DNA of 64,000 bases from Anagrus nilaparvatae (taxonomy: Eukaryota > Arthropoda > Insecta > Hymenoptera > Mymaridae): positions 70,493,001 through 70,557,000 of the forward strand of contig JAKSXM010000007.1 in assembly GCA_022575985.1 (NCBI GenBank), in the 5' to 3' direction. How positions within the stretch are numbered: position 1 is the stretch's first letter; every line of letters begins with the position of its first letter. Positions 30,839 to 43,865 of the stretch are shown here, piece by piece. The position numbers were made by a program, and so were the translations under genes. Below the pieces are notes generated by a model. The model was not told where the DNA came from. It saw nothing but the letters and a program-made list of their open reading frames with translations, and searched no databases.

Positions 30839-33800
30839 AGGCTTGTGGTATATTTTGTTTTTTGAATGTGATTTCCGCTAACCTAACCTAACCCCTAATC
30901 ATAGGGGTACTTTGCTTAAAACGTAATATAATTGGTGCATGGGGCCTTACAAAAAATATTTTTTAATTAAAGGGGGCCTATATGTGGTAGCCTTAAGCAC
31001 CTAATGGACAGTTTGGCACTGCACAAAATATAATTTGCTCAATAAAAATACTTTTAAATTAAATAACTAAAAAATTAACTATTTTTTAAACAAGGGACAA
31101 AATATCGGTTTTGACTTTGCATGCAGATAGCATGCAAAAGTCGAACCCCATATATTTCCCGTGATTTAAAACATAGTTTTACATATAACGGGTAAAAAAG
31201 CCGTCTCCCTAGGGTAGAAAATAGACTTATTTTGCCCTAGATATGTAATAGTACATTTTTAACCAAGGGAGCAAAAAAAAAAGAATGGCCCAGATCTCAC
31301 GTTAATTAAACTGCGATCTGGATTATTCTTTTTTTGTTCCCAAGGACAAAATGATATTTTTCTTTCTCAGTTGGGAGAAAACGCATTTTTTTCGATCCGC
31401 TAGGAAGAAAATACAGTTTTTTGCCCTCCCGGGCGTAAAACTCGTGCGTAAAGATTTTTCTGCACTTGTTTTACGCCTACGAGGGCAAAAAATATCGTAA
31501 GCACCATGGGCGAAATACTTTAGACGCACTATCGTGAAAACAATACATATCACTCTGCCCGGCTCCGCCGAGCACTCATGCTAGTGCTCACGTTAGTGCT
31601 AAAACTTTTACGCCCCTGATACTTAATATACTATTCTGATTATTAAACTTGAATATCATTAAAAATTATTTACAAAATATGATTTATTAAATCAAAGAAT
31701 AAACAAAAAACTTAAACTATATAAATTCATCATTTTAATAGATAAATATTGAAGTAAGTTGTATGAAAAAGAAAAAAGTAATATTTTCTGAATGAAATAC
31801 ATAAATAATAATAAATATAAGTATTTAATCTAAAGAACTCTCAATATCTTGATAAAATAAATCTCATATTTCAATTTACTTAAGTACACTAGACATTAAT
31901 ATACAAAAGTATTTTTATATATATAAAAAGATAAAACGATTTAAAAACGATATATATAATATACCTATACATATATATATTGGGATAAAACCATAAGATA
32001 AAAATTAAAGTTTAAAAAAATAAATCCTTAAATAAATTTTAAAAATTCAGTTTAATTCATTTCTTCTTTAATGTATATAAACATTAATTACTTTAAGATT
32101 CTTGGAAGCAAGCTTTTAATCTTCTTAAATCAAAAAATATATATATATATGTATATAGGGAAAAAAAGCTCTTACATTTATATCGTGTAAATGCACACGA
32201 ATGAACTTTGTATAATTGTCTCAAAAGCTTAATGGTAAACGTCAACAGCGCGTACTTTTTTGCTTCTCTTCATCTTATTTATATGTGTGTGTGTGTGTGT
32301 ATTGAATGAACATTATACTATACACATAAATAAAAAAAATTTCTTTGAATGTTTTTAGTGCTTTTTCTATAGATTTAAGAAAGAAAAAAAAAACTAGTTG
32401 TACTACTTTATTATATGTTTTGTAAAGCAAAAACTGTATAAAATCGAGCTTGCAAGTTATATAGATGTAGAATTTTCTTATACACTCTATACAACAAATT
32501 GTATATCTAAAATGTCCAAATGTCAGATTTATGTTTAATGTACTCTTCCGTAAATACTTAAATTTGACTTTTCTTTTTATATCGATTTTTTTGCTACTCT
32601 TTTTTTTTATCTTAGCACTTTTTATACAAGCAAATGCATACTAGCTGGGAAACTTATTTTTTAAATTTACTGTTACTAGAATTTTTCATTTCTTCAAATA
32701 ATGAGTAGATCTTGTTGTACGAGACGAGAACGACGAGATAAATAAATTTTTGTTATACCAAAAGTGTATTTTATAAGCTAAGATCTCGCCTCGCCTTGCC
32801 TCGTTGAGCAATAGTAAAGCTCAATTTTTGAATGGTTTATTAGCTCACGTATTGAGTGGAGAGTAGTTAAATATAGCTATAGTATTTTTCAAAATTCTAG
32901 GGTAATAGTCGTAAGCCTTTCGGGTAGCCAAAATAATAACAACTTTATAAAAAAAATTTAATTTCTAAATAATACTCAGTAAGGAAAATCTCAGTAAAAA
33001 TTCTTTGAAAAAATACAAAAGAAATTTCTTTTGCAAAAATTGTACGTGGCTGAATGATAAAAATGCAATCATAGTTTTCATTCTGTAAAAAAAAAATTCA
33101 TTTTAAAATCAGTTGAATTTTAAATTTTCAAATTTAAAAACTGCATAGTCTTTTTCCATAAAATGAAAAAATATTTTCAAAAGTATAAAATTTCAAAAAA
33201 ATATTTATTTAAATATTCACATAAAATTATAAATGTAAAACCAAAGAACTAAAGAATGAAAAAAAAAATTCTTATAATACTTTTAGTCTGGTCATTTCCA
33301 CATTAATTTTTTCACACTTTAAATGAGTACGTACGTGCTCACATTATACCACATACCATCTACTTTATATAATTGTAGGTACTACATAAAGGTACACATA
33401 AAGTGCTCTTTTTATAATACACAAATATTATTATTATTCATTCTTTCCCTTTTTTTTCATCTATTTTATTTATAGAAAAGCAACCCTTACTTCAAGTAAA
33501 AAAAAAAAAAACCTCTCTCAATAACCATATTTTTTGCATGAACGATCAAAGCAATGCTTTTATACTAATTTTTCTATCTTTTTCTTACTTACATACACAA
33601 ATTTTATATAATTTTTCTTTTGACTTTTTTTTTACTCCCTTATACACAAACTATACCATAGTTATATAATACCAAAAGGTATAGTACTCTTATACATAGA
33701 AAGTTGGTTACCCTTATTTGTTCGTACACTTATTACTTAAGAAAAGAAGAAAGAAGATATAACTAAAAAGAGAGAATCTTTTTTTTCGTGGTAGAAAAAG

Positions 33801-35288
33801 TTATAGGAAAATTTTTACCTGAATCATTGGATATAGTGGAGAAAAATTTTTCTTCGAGTACACTATAGACTTTTTTTTTCATCATCATCTTCTCTTTTTT
33901 CCATAGGGACAAACCCAAAGAAAATTTCAGTATTTGCAATAAGAGATCTTATATATATAAGTTAAGAGAGAAAAAAAAATTGGAAAATGGGATCTTGTTG
34001 AATCTTAAGAGTTGATTTGAAAGATAGATGAAAAAATATCTATATAACCACAGTAAAAGGCCATAAGATCAAATTTAACGAATGAAAAAGAAATTTCTTT
34101 TTTTTTTACTCTCTAAGTAAATTGGAATGATAATTTAAATTATATTGAGTTGTTATTATTATTATTATTATATTAATTATATATAACGAGATATTTTTAT
34201 TCGAGTAATGATTTAACGAGCTAAAAAAAGTATGCTAATAATATAGTTTAGTATTTTTATGAAAATAAAAATTTTTATTATAAATGGATGTTTTTGTACC
34301 CTTGTTATAATAAAATCTTATATGTTATAAATAAATATCATTTATGTTATATGGGCTGATATTTCTGAAGTGTGCAAGGTTTGTTAAAAGAATATGGTAT
34401 TTAATTTTTTTTACTATTTTACTAATCTAAAGTTTTTTCATTTACAATAAATTTTTCGAAAAATATTATTTTATAAATATTCTGTAAAATAATAATTTTT
34501 AGTCGGAGAGACTACGAATTTAGGCTCATTGTAGTTATAAATTATGGTAAATACATTAAATGAGATCAAGCCTACAAAATTTTACTTTGTTCTTGTTAGA
34601 AAAAATATTGTTGAAATATTTAAACCAGAATTCGATGTGTAGTTTCAGAAAGTTCTAAGTAAAATTAATCAGTAAAAATGTTTTCGAAGATTCTAAGCAC
34701 GAAAGTCCAAACTTCAAAAGATAAAAAATTTAAAATATGCTTCAAAGCTAACAGTTTAATATTTTTATTAAAAGATTCAATTATTTTAAAATAGAGTACA
34801 AAACCACATAAATAAATCTTGTAGCACATTTCAGAAAATTTAACCCATATAAATGGAAAAAAGTCATTACGTGCAAGGAGGCGTTGGTCATATTTTACAA
34901 AATTTTCAATGAACTACAAGCAAGATAAAATATATTGTAATACAAAGTGTTTTCAAGCATGCACAATAGAATGTTAGGTCACACCCGTGTATATAATAAT
35001 ATAAAGTTTATATATATACTCAAAGATATTACACTCACACACATAAATAGAGAGAATTGTATTGGTTAAATTCAGCATGCAACAGGAACGCGTGTTGCGG
35101 TTTATTGTTCTGGATACTTGACATTTCAATATCGAAACCAATTATGTTATATAATATAATATTCTTAAGAGAAAAACCATGTACTAAATACGGATTTTCA
35201 ATTAAATTTTAACCGTACTAAATTTTTAATTAATTTTCTATATTTAATTAATAAGGTCAAATTTTTAAAATATGTAATTTTTTTTCAG
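30839..35288. other. Rest of the TSP1 intron, AT-rich
   Basis: Noncoding. It holds a palindrome of GGGAGCAAAA type at about 31265-31342, a degenerate array of GGGCGTAAAA-like words every 28-30 bases at 31343-31515, a (GT)n tract at 32284-32300, and long A/T runs. There is no supported gene. Confidence 0.5.
31343..31515. repeat. GC-punctuated ~30-bp imperfect array
   Basis: Words of the type GGACAAAA, GGGAGAAAA, GGAAGAAAA, GGGCGTAAAA, GGGCAAAA and GGGCGAAA start at about 31344, 31373, 31403, 31431, 31483 and 31508, separated by T-rich stretches. Short relatives occur at 38690-38930 and 46670-46870. Origin unknown. Confidence 0.35.
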
Positions 35289-35497
35289 GACCACCAAGAG
35301 ACTGCAAAGTTGGTGATTGGAACGCATGGAGTGCGTGTAGTCGTTCATGTGGTGTTGGAGAAACCCAAAGAACAAGAAATATATTAATAAAACCACGTCG
35401 CGGTGGTGCAGCATGTCCACCATTAAAACAAACAAAATGGTGCGGTAGTGTAAGTCCATGTCCAGAATCAAAATATCGTGATTCTTATCAATGGTAG
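35289..35497 (+). CDS. Terminal exon: thrombospondin type-1 domain
   Basis: After a TTTTTTCAG acceptor this exon gives RPPRDCKVGDWNAW, then SACSRSCGVGETQRT, a basic stretch IKPRRGG, CPPLKQTKWC and CPESKYRDSYQW, then a stop. Trp-x-x-Trp, Cys-Ser-x-Ser-Cys-Gly and six spaced cysteines define a group-1 TSP1 repeat, a secreted adhesion and matrix-binding module. The closest family by pattern seems to be the RPE-spondin/SBSPON type (inferred). The codon split with the 26460-26938 exon (A|GA) is consistent. The intron between them is 8350 bp and contains two foldback elements. Confidence 0.8.
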
Positions 35498-38400
35498 TCT
35501 ATTCAATTTTTATTTGGCACATAATATTCTATGTAGACAAAAAAAAATCGAACGAATTTCAAAAGCATTGAGAAAAACAAAAAAAAAAAGAAAAAAAAAA
35601 GATAGTTTCGATCCAATGAATCAGTAATTTATTGATTTATTGAGATTAGAGATGCACATCACGTTATTTTAAGTTCGTCGCGACTGACGCCAAATCCAGC
35701 ATCTGCTCAAGAGGAACGGAGAAATATACGTCCGGTCTGACCAATACGCGACTATTTCTACTTAATTTTGATAGTATACTATTGGGAAAAGTTGCAATCT
35801 AAATATATTTTGTATTCAGAAAATCAATCCCTATTGCATTTGGGAATTTAGCATTGAGTGATGTGAAAAATATTATTTATTAATTTTTAATTCAAACATT
35901 TTTACATAATTTATTTTTTATTTTACCAAGAATATATTTTCATTATGTAATATTAATAAATAAATAAAAAAGAGAAATTGAAGCAGAAGAAGAAATAAAT
36001 GAACAAAGGAATAAAATAAATGAAAAACTCATATTTTCTATACGTAAATATAAAAAAACATTCTCAGTGCTTGGAGAAATTCGTTCATGTGCCTCTCGTA
36101 TATGTATGGTAAATTTATTTATGTATATGGGCAATTCTTTGAAAAACTGGTTATCTTTGTCTATTTGAAATTTTACGCGGGGTAAAAGAAGAACCTAAAA
36201 GTTTTTAAATTAAAACTGTACTAATTCTAAAATATTCTGGTACTTGGATATAAGTTTCTGGGATTGGATATTTTAATAAGATGCTTAAGATTTCTAATAA
36301 AATATCCATTTTGTAGATTTCAGAAATTTGCGGCTCGTTCGATCACTTAATTATAGATGCAAGTAACTGGTTTCTCTAAGAATCGCTCATATATATATTT
36401 CTATTTATAAAAAAACATATGGTATACAAATATATAAAATACTCTCTCTGTATAAAAACAGACAATTTAAAATGAGAATTTTATTATTATTATTATTAAC
36501 ATTTTGTTTTTTCATTTCATATTTTCTCGGAAAAAAATGTATTTTACTTTTTACTTTATATTTTTTTAGAACAAAATAATAATAATAATAATAATTTACA
36601 AATATTATATTATCAATTTCACAGCATACGCTAAGATAAAATAGTTTCTTGTGAAAAAAATTTGTTTTCTTCTTTGAGGTTAGAATACAAAATGTAGGAT
36701 TTTAAATGTACACTGTAAGAACAAGCGTAATAATTCTTGCTAAAATTTTAGACATTTTTGAAAATTTCTGAAATAAGTATTTTTTAAATTATTGGCGTGC
36801 AGTGCTTCAGTTATGTTTGAAGAAAAAATTGAAAAAAAAGCTACTTAAAATTTACTTCAATTAGGAGACTGGACCAAAAAAAGAAAGGAAAGTGTACTCT
36901 GTCAAAGAAATACCGTATTTTGGACAAATTGGAAGTTACCCTTCTCATTTTAAGCTAAATATGACCAAATTTTTTGACAGAGTTAATTTTTTTACTTGTT
37001 TTGGCCCAATCCTCAGATTCAAATTAGTTTTAAGTAGTTATTGCTTCGGCCGTTATGAGTTAATAAGTCAAATGGGTATAAAAACTTATGTAAAATCTTG
37101 AAAAAGGTATTTTATGTATTTTTTCATTCAAAAGTATCCGACTAAATTTAATATGAAATTACTCGGTGAATTTTTTAAAACTTTAACATTATCATAATTT
37201 TTGCAAAATTATAAAATTTTATCTTACAGTGTACATACTTTAATGAATATTTTTGAGGAAAATTATTTGCATAAATATATTCTTTAATAATTAAATTAAA
37301 TATTAAGAACATAAGAATAAATTTTAGTTTAAACTTGAGTTTTTTTAAATAATTAATTAAATTTTTCGTATATAATTTACATACATACATACATATTACA
37401 TAAAATTAACCAAAGATAATACGATTTAAGAAAATCTCTAAATTATTAGATATTTCAGTCTAGCAATTACTTTAAGAAATTATTTTTATTTATGTTTACA
37501 AAGATTCAAAAAGACATGCTTTTGATTTACTACTCGATCGAACTCTAATAGGACATTCATGTAGCTTTTTTAAGGATAAAAACTTTATGTGGGCTACAAA
37601 ATGCAATTAGCAGTAAAATTTTTAAAATATCTGCACTCTCAGTTGTTTCTAGTACTGTTGTATGAAAATTCCGTAAATCCAATTTAAAGAATCTTGTTTT
37701 CATCCAAAAATTTTAACTGCTAGACTGATATTTATAATTTATTATCTTTGAAACTGAGCAAATGAATTTATGAATGTTTTAATTTTAACTTTTCAATATA
37801 TATAAGTACTTAATTAATTTATATTATTCTTATCACTAGTTTATAGTTTTTTTAATAATAAATATAATTTTCTTAAAACATAAAACCTGTCCATATAAAA
37901 TAATAATAATAATGATAAGTATAAATAAAAAATTAAAAAAGGGAGAAAACAATTGTAAAAATCTGTACATTTTTTTTACAAAAAAATAAAACATAATAAT
38001 AATAATAGTAAATAACGATAAAATAAAAATATATAAAAGATATATATATATATATTCAATATAAGTATATATATATAAAAAAATATATCAAAGAATAAAA
38101 TTTAAAAAAAAAACGTCTAAAAAAAAAATCGTATTTTTAATTATTGTATAACTGGATAAAAAATAAAAAAGTGTAAAACTAAGTCATTTTTAATTGGATA
38201 TTGTGCAGAAAATTAATAATAAAGAACTGGACAATCCAAAAAAAAATTATTTATAAAAAAAATATATGTTATTATTATTATAATCGACGCGTGTATTTGT
38301 TGTAAGTATAATATAGATATAACATTTTTCTATGTATATTTAATTGTAAGAAGAAAGGATTAAAAAAATGTTGATTTTAAATGTCAATAATAAATGTCAA

Positions 38401-39457
38401 ATAATTGCGATGGTTTTATTATTTACATGGATTATGGTATTTTGACAAATTTTTAATGTAAAAGAAAACGTTTTATGTTATCACTTTATATGCGGCTTTG
38501 ATATTTTGTAAAAAACGTTGCCACCGGCTTGGCCCAATTTTTAGAAAATATTCATCTATATTTATCAAAATAAAATAATGTAAAGATAAAATATTTTTCT
38601 GATATTACCTAATAAAAATCTTTTAATTAAATCAAAAATAATAAGCTCAGTCTATCAGCAGAGGATTTCAAAAAATTTATTTTTGTTCACTCGGGCGTAA
38701 AACTTGGAGTGAAGTATCGAGTTGGGTATCCTAAATTTCGGACTTTTTTCAGATTGGTTGAGACAAATACAGGAAAAACTGAAATTTTCCAAAAAAAGAC
38801 TGCAAAATACAGTGTGAATTGTAAATTTCTCCGGCTAAAAGTTCTCCACAAAAACAAAAAATTTTCAGGTATCGAAAAACCATTAACAAACGCTCTATAC
38901 GTCCAGGAGGGCAAGTACTAGTCGTAAGCCACTTTTAATTTCTGTCCGGGAAATTTTTAATTGTGAGCATTGTGGCCGTATATTCTTCATAACTGCAAAT
39001 ATTGACCTCAGGAGAAAATTTCAAACAAATATTGCATATAAATTTTTTGAATCCTTCTGTAACAAAGACATATTCCAAAAATAGCCCTTAAAAAATGTAG
39101 AAAAAAAATGCATTATATTAAAGAAACGGTATAGATTTTGTAAAATAAAATTCATAAATATCATTTATTTACAAATTAATAATAAGTACTTAAAATATAA
39201 GTATATATATTTCTCTATATGTAATTCATAAGCCAAATAAAACAAACATATATATCAACAACAACAAATTACTTAATTTTCATTATTAATATTTTAATTT
39301 TTAAGCATAAATTAGATGATATGCATAAATTTATGACATGTGTAAAAAAAATTATGACTGAACAGAAAAAAAACAAAAAATTTGATGTTTATTGTATAAA
39401 AACTAAAAAAAATCGCTGAAAAAAAAGATGCTTCCAAAATAAAAAATTTTTTAGGTG
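35498..39457. other. AT-rich sequence 3' of the TSP1 gene
   Basis: No supported gene. It holds (ATT)n-type tracts at about 36480-36500 and 36576-36594, (TA)n at about 38037-38090, and a small fragment at 38690-38930 with the GGGCGTAAAA word of the 31.4 kb array. The 3' UTR of the TSP1 gene should lie at the start. Confidence 0.5.
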
Positions 39458-39461
39458 TTAA

Positions 39462-39834
39462 GGGGCAGTACAGGTTAAAATCCGATTTTTTTGAAAAAAC
39501 CTAATTTTCAGAAAATGTTAACAAAAAATTGAAAATCGAAGAAGAGGAAAACATTGTCAAGACTTTGGCGGATTCAAAACTGTGGGTTTGGGTTTTTTTA
39601 TAGTATGTTTGCTCGGAGAACTTTTTCTTTGAAAATTTATCTTTAAAAATTAAGGATAAATTTTCAAAGAAAAAGTTCTCCGAGCAAACATACTATAAAA
39701 AGACCCAAACCCACAGTTTTGAATCCGCCAAAGTCTTGGCAATGTTTTCCTCTTCTTCGATTTTCAATTTTTTGTTAACATTTTCTGAAAATTAGGTTTT
39801 TTCAAAAAATTCGGATTTTAACCTGTACTTCCCC
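39462..39834. mobile_element. Foldback MITE, 373 bp, TTAA target site
   Basis: Near-perfect palindrome. Arms of about 180 bp begin GGGGCAGTACAGGTTAAAATC and its mirror (one change), with a loop near 39640-39660. TTAA flanks both ends (39458-39461 and 39835-39838). TTAA duplication is the hallmark of piggyBac-type transposition. It is noncoding. Confidence 0.8.
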
Positions 39835-39838
39835 TTAA

Positions 39839-40925
39839 GAAATATATATAAAATTCTAAAATCAAAACAAGATTATTATTTGTAATATGATTTTCGTAAT
39901 ACGTAGCAACATAGAAATATAAAAATAATAATTTAAAAATAAATTTATTTATTGCTAATTATACGTTTAAAAGAATGTACGAAAATGTAGAAAATAAATA
40001 AATTTTATAAAAAAAAGAAATTTTAAAAAATCTAAGGGAAATTTCTGGTGTTGAGAATCTCTTCGCAGAGAAATGTAATGCAAAGAGTTTTTCGGCCGAA
40101 GGAATGCCCTAAAATATAAAAAAACAATGTTCAAATTACTTTTTACGAAACACGATTTATAGCTTTTCTAGCAATTTTTTTAAATAATACATTAATTAAT
40201 GAAAATAAATTAAGGTTAAGTTTTTTTTCTTTATTTATCTTAAGGTTTAATATATTGTCATTTGCAAGCATTAATAAAGTTATGTAAGGAAGCTGCTTTA
40301 AGTTAACAAAAAAGCGATTATAAGAATAAATTTTAATTTTGAATTTCGCGTCTAGTTCGTAAAATAATTGGCATCATATAGTGATGTGTAACTCATAATA
40401 ACTTTATATTAAATAATAAAATTTGTCAAAAAAAATATTTTTTTGTGAATTTATTTTATTTCCTCGTTTATAAAAAGCTAAATAAGAAGATATTCGCAGT
40501 CTTGTCCAGAATAAATTGCATTATTCAAAGCTCGCTAATTTACTGAGAAAAAGAATTAAAAATATATATCAGAGACAATGCTTTTGGGCAAGAATAAAAC
40601 TAAAAATAAAGTTAATCTGGTACACTAAAAAAGAAGTCGAAGGTTCAAAAAAATTCAAAAATAATTTTTTATTTTTATTAATATATTTATCCTTTATTTA
40701 ATAAAATTTAGTAATTTTTCAGAAAAATTTTCTGATCTCCATCACCTTATATTTTTAAATGTTTTTTTTAATTATTAAAAATTCAAGACCTTGTTAAAAA
40801 TTTTAAAAAGGAAAAATAAATAATTACTTTCGTTATCAATTTCCTCGTTTGAAATTTTATTATCTAAAAAACATAATTTATTGTTAACAAACAGTAAAAT
40901 AAAATATATGTAAAAATTTGACATA
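39839..40925. other. AT-rich 3' flank of pacifastin gene 1
   Basis: No gene. Part of this stretch (about 40020-40140 and 40470-40540) carries words also found near the centre of the big palindrome at 57.2-58.7 kb, for example the phrases AAAGAGTTTTT(C/T)GGCC and AAGATATTCGCA. It is thus an old, diverged copy of that flank. Confidence 0.45.
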
Positions 40926-41637
40926 CTATTTGTCATTATCTATGTAAACAGGTCCTGTTGGTCCATCCCAACCACCACATGCCATTTTAGTACAAGGTCC
41001 AATTTTACCATTGGGGGTGCAATGGCAAGTATTACATTCAAGTTTAAATATTCTTCCTGGTTCGCATTCCTGTTCATCTAAGAAACAATTAAATTTTACA
41101 AAGGAAAATGTTATTAATTTTTGTAAACGAGATGAAAAAACATAAAATATTATAAATTATTGATGTAAACAAACCTGTTACATGTGACGTTTCATCTATA
41201 TAAATAGGTCCTTCTGATCCATTCCGGTCAGGACATGGCGTATCAGCCTCGGTATAAGCACATGCATAAGCTGTACCATCATGGTTACAAAAACATGTGT
41301 TACAGTCAAGTTTAAATATTGCTCCTGGTTTGCATAACTGGTGGTCTGAAATTTTGTTCATTTTTATTATTTGTGAAATGAGGGATCAATTTGTGCTTTC
41401 TTTAGACGACAAATCATGTGGATTATTATATGCGATATCTATTTGAAATATAGATTTTCACTTACCAGTTTTGTTAGGTCCATTATCATCCTGACCTCCA
41501 ATAAAAGCTAGAAAAATGTATAAACAAAAAAATTGATGATGATTGAAAAAATAAATCTTTTGATTTCTAACGAAAATAGTTTAAAAAGGCTTACTGATTC
41601 CAGAAGTAACGAGCAATACAATCAACAATAGTTTCAT
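40926..41637 (-). CDS. Pacifastin-type protease inhibitor, two domains
   Basis: Four exons (41595-41637, 41466-41507, 41175-41345, 40926-41077), all with GT..AG sites, give 135 residues. The start MKLLLIVLLVTSGI is a signal peptide. Domain 1 runs CKPGAIFKLDCNTCFC to ACAYTEADTPC; domain 2 runs CEPGRIFKLECNTCHC to GPCTKMAC, both with the CNTCxC core and six cysteines. The family inhibits serine proteases through a loop before the last cysteine. In domain 2 the reactive site by alignment is Lys-Met (trypsin-like P1), while domain 1 has an unusual Ala-Tyr-Thr-Glu loop. After each domain comes a G-P-(I/V)-Y-(I)-D linker. Probably secreted to haemolymph or venom (inferred). No breaks are seen. The promoter is shared with the two copies in the palindrome. 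Confidence 0.9.
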
Positions 41638-41743
41638 GTTTGTTTTAACTTTTATTCAACGTGTATTCCAAACTATGCTAAACTATGAACAGCGAAGTCG
41701 TAGAATCATGAGCAAATGTAGTCTTGTTATCGAGTAAGTTTTG

Positions 41744-41750
41744 TTTTATA
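41744..41750 (-). promoter_or_regulatory. TATA box of pacifastin gene 1
   Basis: TATAAAA on the minus strand, about 107 bases before the ATG, in the conserved phrase AGCATTCCTATAAAA. The same word at the same distance precedes the other two pacifastin genes. Confidence 0.65.
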
Positions 41751-41870
41751 GGAATGCTAGTTGTCAACAATCAAAAATAGTTTTAAAAATTTTAGTATAT
41801 CAACGATGTGCTGTATAGTCAAATATTATTAATAAATATCTTCTAACAAGTATATAATTCTTTATTAATA

Positions 41871-42258
41871 CACTGTAAAAAGTAACTTTCTTATATTAAC
41901 AAAAAAATTAGAACATTTACGAAAAATTAGTAAATTTTCGAAAAAATTTGTAATTATTCGATAAAAAACGTAAATTTACTAAATTTAGTATATTAACAAA
42001 AAATTCAAGTATTCTCGATTTTTTTTTTGAATTCACAAGAAAAATTGACAATTTACCATTTTTTTTCGATAATTTACAAAAAATAGTTGTGAATTTACAA
42101 TTTTTTTCATAAATTCACAAAAAAAATCGAGAATTCTCGAATTTTTCGATAATATACTGAATTTAGTTAATTTACGATTTTATCCAATATTTACAAATTT
42201 TTTTTCGAAAATATTCTATTTTTTTTTGTTAATCTAAGAAAGTTACTTTTTAGAGTGT
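41871..42258. mobile_element. Foldback element of about 390 bp
   Basis: Inverted ends CACTGTAAAAAGTAACTTTC and its complement (one or two changes) bound an AT-rich palindrome with repeated ATTTACGA- and TTCACAA-like words. No target duplication was assigned. It lies in the 5' flank of pacifastin gene 1. Confidence 0.6.
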
Positions 42259-42479
42259 AGTAAGGATTCTTTAAAAAAAAAAAACAATACAAATTTTTTA
42301 TTTTTGAGATACCCAATTATCCATGGAATATTTTTTACGGGAGTTATTTTTCTGATAGACCTCCTGTCAGAAACAACAGTAATTTTCAAAATTACTTTTA
42401 TAATTGCTTTTATATTAAACATTATGTATACATTTTTTCGTAGAATAGTCGAGTTTTCAAATCAGATTTAAAGTATGCT

Positions 42480-43020
42480 TTTTCGAAACTACTACTAAAT
42501 TCTTATTTTTCGGTTTTCCGCGAAAAATTACGAGGCAATAGACAGAGCACTTTTTTTAACAATGGACAAAAAACGAAAAAAGCTGCCGAATTGAATTTTA
42601 GAAGCTGAAACTTGGCATAGAAGCTTATTTTAAATAGTACTTTCAAATTTAATTCTTTGATACCAATGTGTACTACACATACATATATGAGAAAATCTTT
42701 TAAAGTTCTAGTAGGTACTTTACCTAGCTCAATTATCGTAAAATTTTTTTTTTTGCATTTTTCGACGCCGTATATAATTTTGATCTTATTTAATGTATGA
42801 ATTTTCAAGAGCTCATATCTAGTGTTTCTGTGTTTACGAGCAGAGCTATAGAATTGGAAATGGAAAACATTTTTATATGAAATATTAAGCTTGATTTTGG
42901 AATAAAATATTGTCCAAGACTCCTACAAGACGTAAAATTATTTTTTTAAATTATTAAAAAACAGAAAAGTCGGTGAAAATTATCTGCAATGACATTTTAA
43001 AACTGTCAATAATTTTTTTT
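42480..43020. repeat. Dispersed repeat, inverted partner at 63.63-64.0 kb
   Basis: About 500 bases, including GAGCTCATATCTAGTGTTTC and TAAGCTTGATTTTGGAATAA, occur again in reverse orientation at about 63630-64000. The partner continues past the window end. Both start beside an element of the TG-linked or foldback families. No gene: the open frame in it is repeat sequence. Confidence 0.6.
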
Positions 43021-43566
43021 TCTACACTGAAATTCTTTTTGGCTTTCTGATCATTTTGATAGTGCGTCAAAGCTCCAAATCCCTAGCTTGCTTCACTAAA
43101 AATTTTTCGGGGCGTATAGCCCCAAATTTGAGAACTCTATAACACGAAATTAGGTTCACGATTAACTGTTTACATTTATTTTAAAATTTTTTTAGGTTAT
43201 AAAAAAAGTAAAAACAAAAGCAAATGATTATTTAAGGCAAATAGACATTTATTTTGGGCCACTGCTCCCCGAAATTTGGCTTCAAAATCAACAAATAATC
43301 AGTGAAGTAACGACTTAATACAATTGGTCAGAAAACTAAAAAGATTTTCAGTGTATTGAGCGTAAAACTTGATGCAAAATTTTCCACACTAGCTCTAATT
43401 ATAAGTCACGATTACCTAATTTTATTAAACTAGACCCAACTGCGCTTCGCGCAGAGAATGACTTATTCAAATTATGTATTAATTCTTCTATAACAATTCG
43501 AATTGAATTGTATGATTCATTTAAGATGAAAACCCTCTAACTAAGAAGACCTTATTGATTTGGTGA

Positions 43567-43865
43567 AAAGTATTTTATATGCGAGAAATTTAAAATAAAA
43601 TAATAGTCTCCTGGTTGCTATATAAGAATTTAAAGTCAGATTTTTTATTTACCCTTTTAGGAAGTCATTGCAGCGCAGCGACAGGGTTAATAATAAAAAT
43701 TCAGAGTTTTCATAAAACTTTTTTTTATCATTCTGACCAACTGAACTGGATTACTCACCAAAAGACTAAATAAAAAATCTGACTTCAGATTCTTAAAAAA
43801 GAAACTCTTTTTACTTAGTGGACCATTATTTTATTTTAAATTTTTCGCATAGTAAATATTTTTTA
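43567..43865. repeat. Inverted repeat of about 300 bp
   Basis: The arm with AATTTAAAATAAAATAATAG and AAGTCAGATTTTTTATTTA at 43587-43665 is mirrored at about 43770-43860 (AAATAAAAAATCTGACTT, ATTATTTTATTTTAAATTT). It looks like a degenerate foldback element. No TSD is clear. Confidence 0.5.

Noticed and set aside
31323..31553. 76-codon minus-strand frame
   Set aside because: It lies in the periodic GGGCGTAAAA array within an intron; no domain or homology pattern.
42503..42808. 101-codon minus-strand frame
   Set aside because: It is part of a dispersed repeat also present at 63.6 kb, where the frame is not kept.
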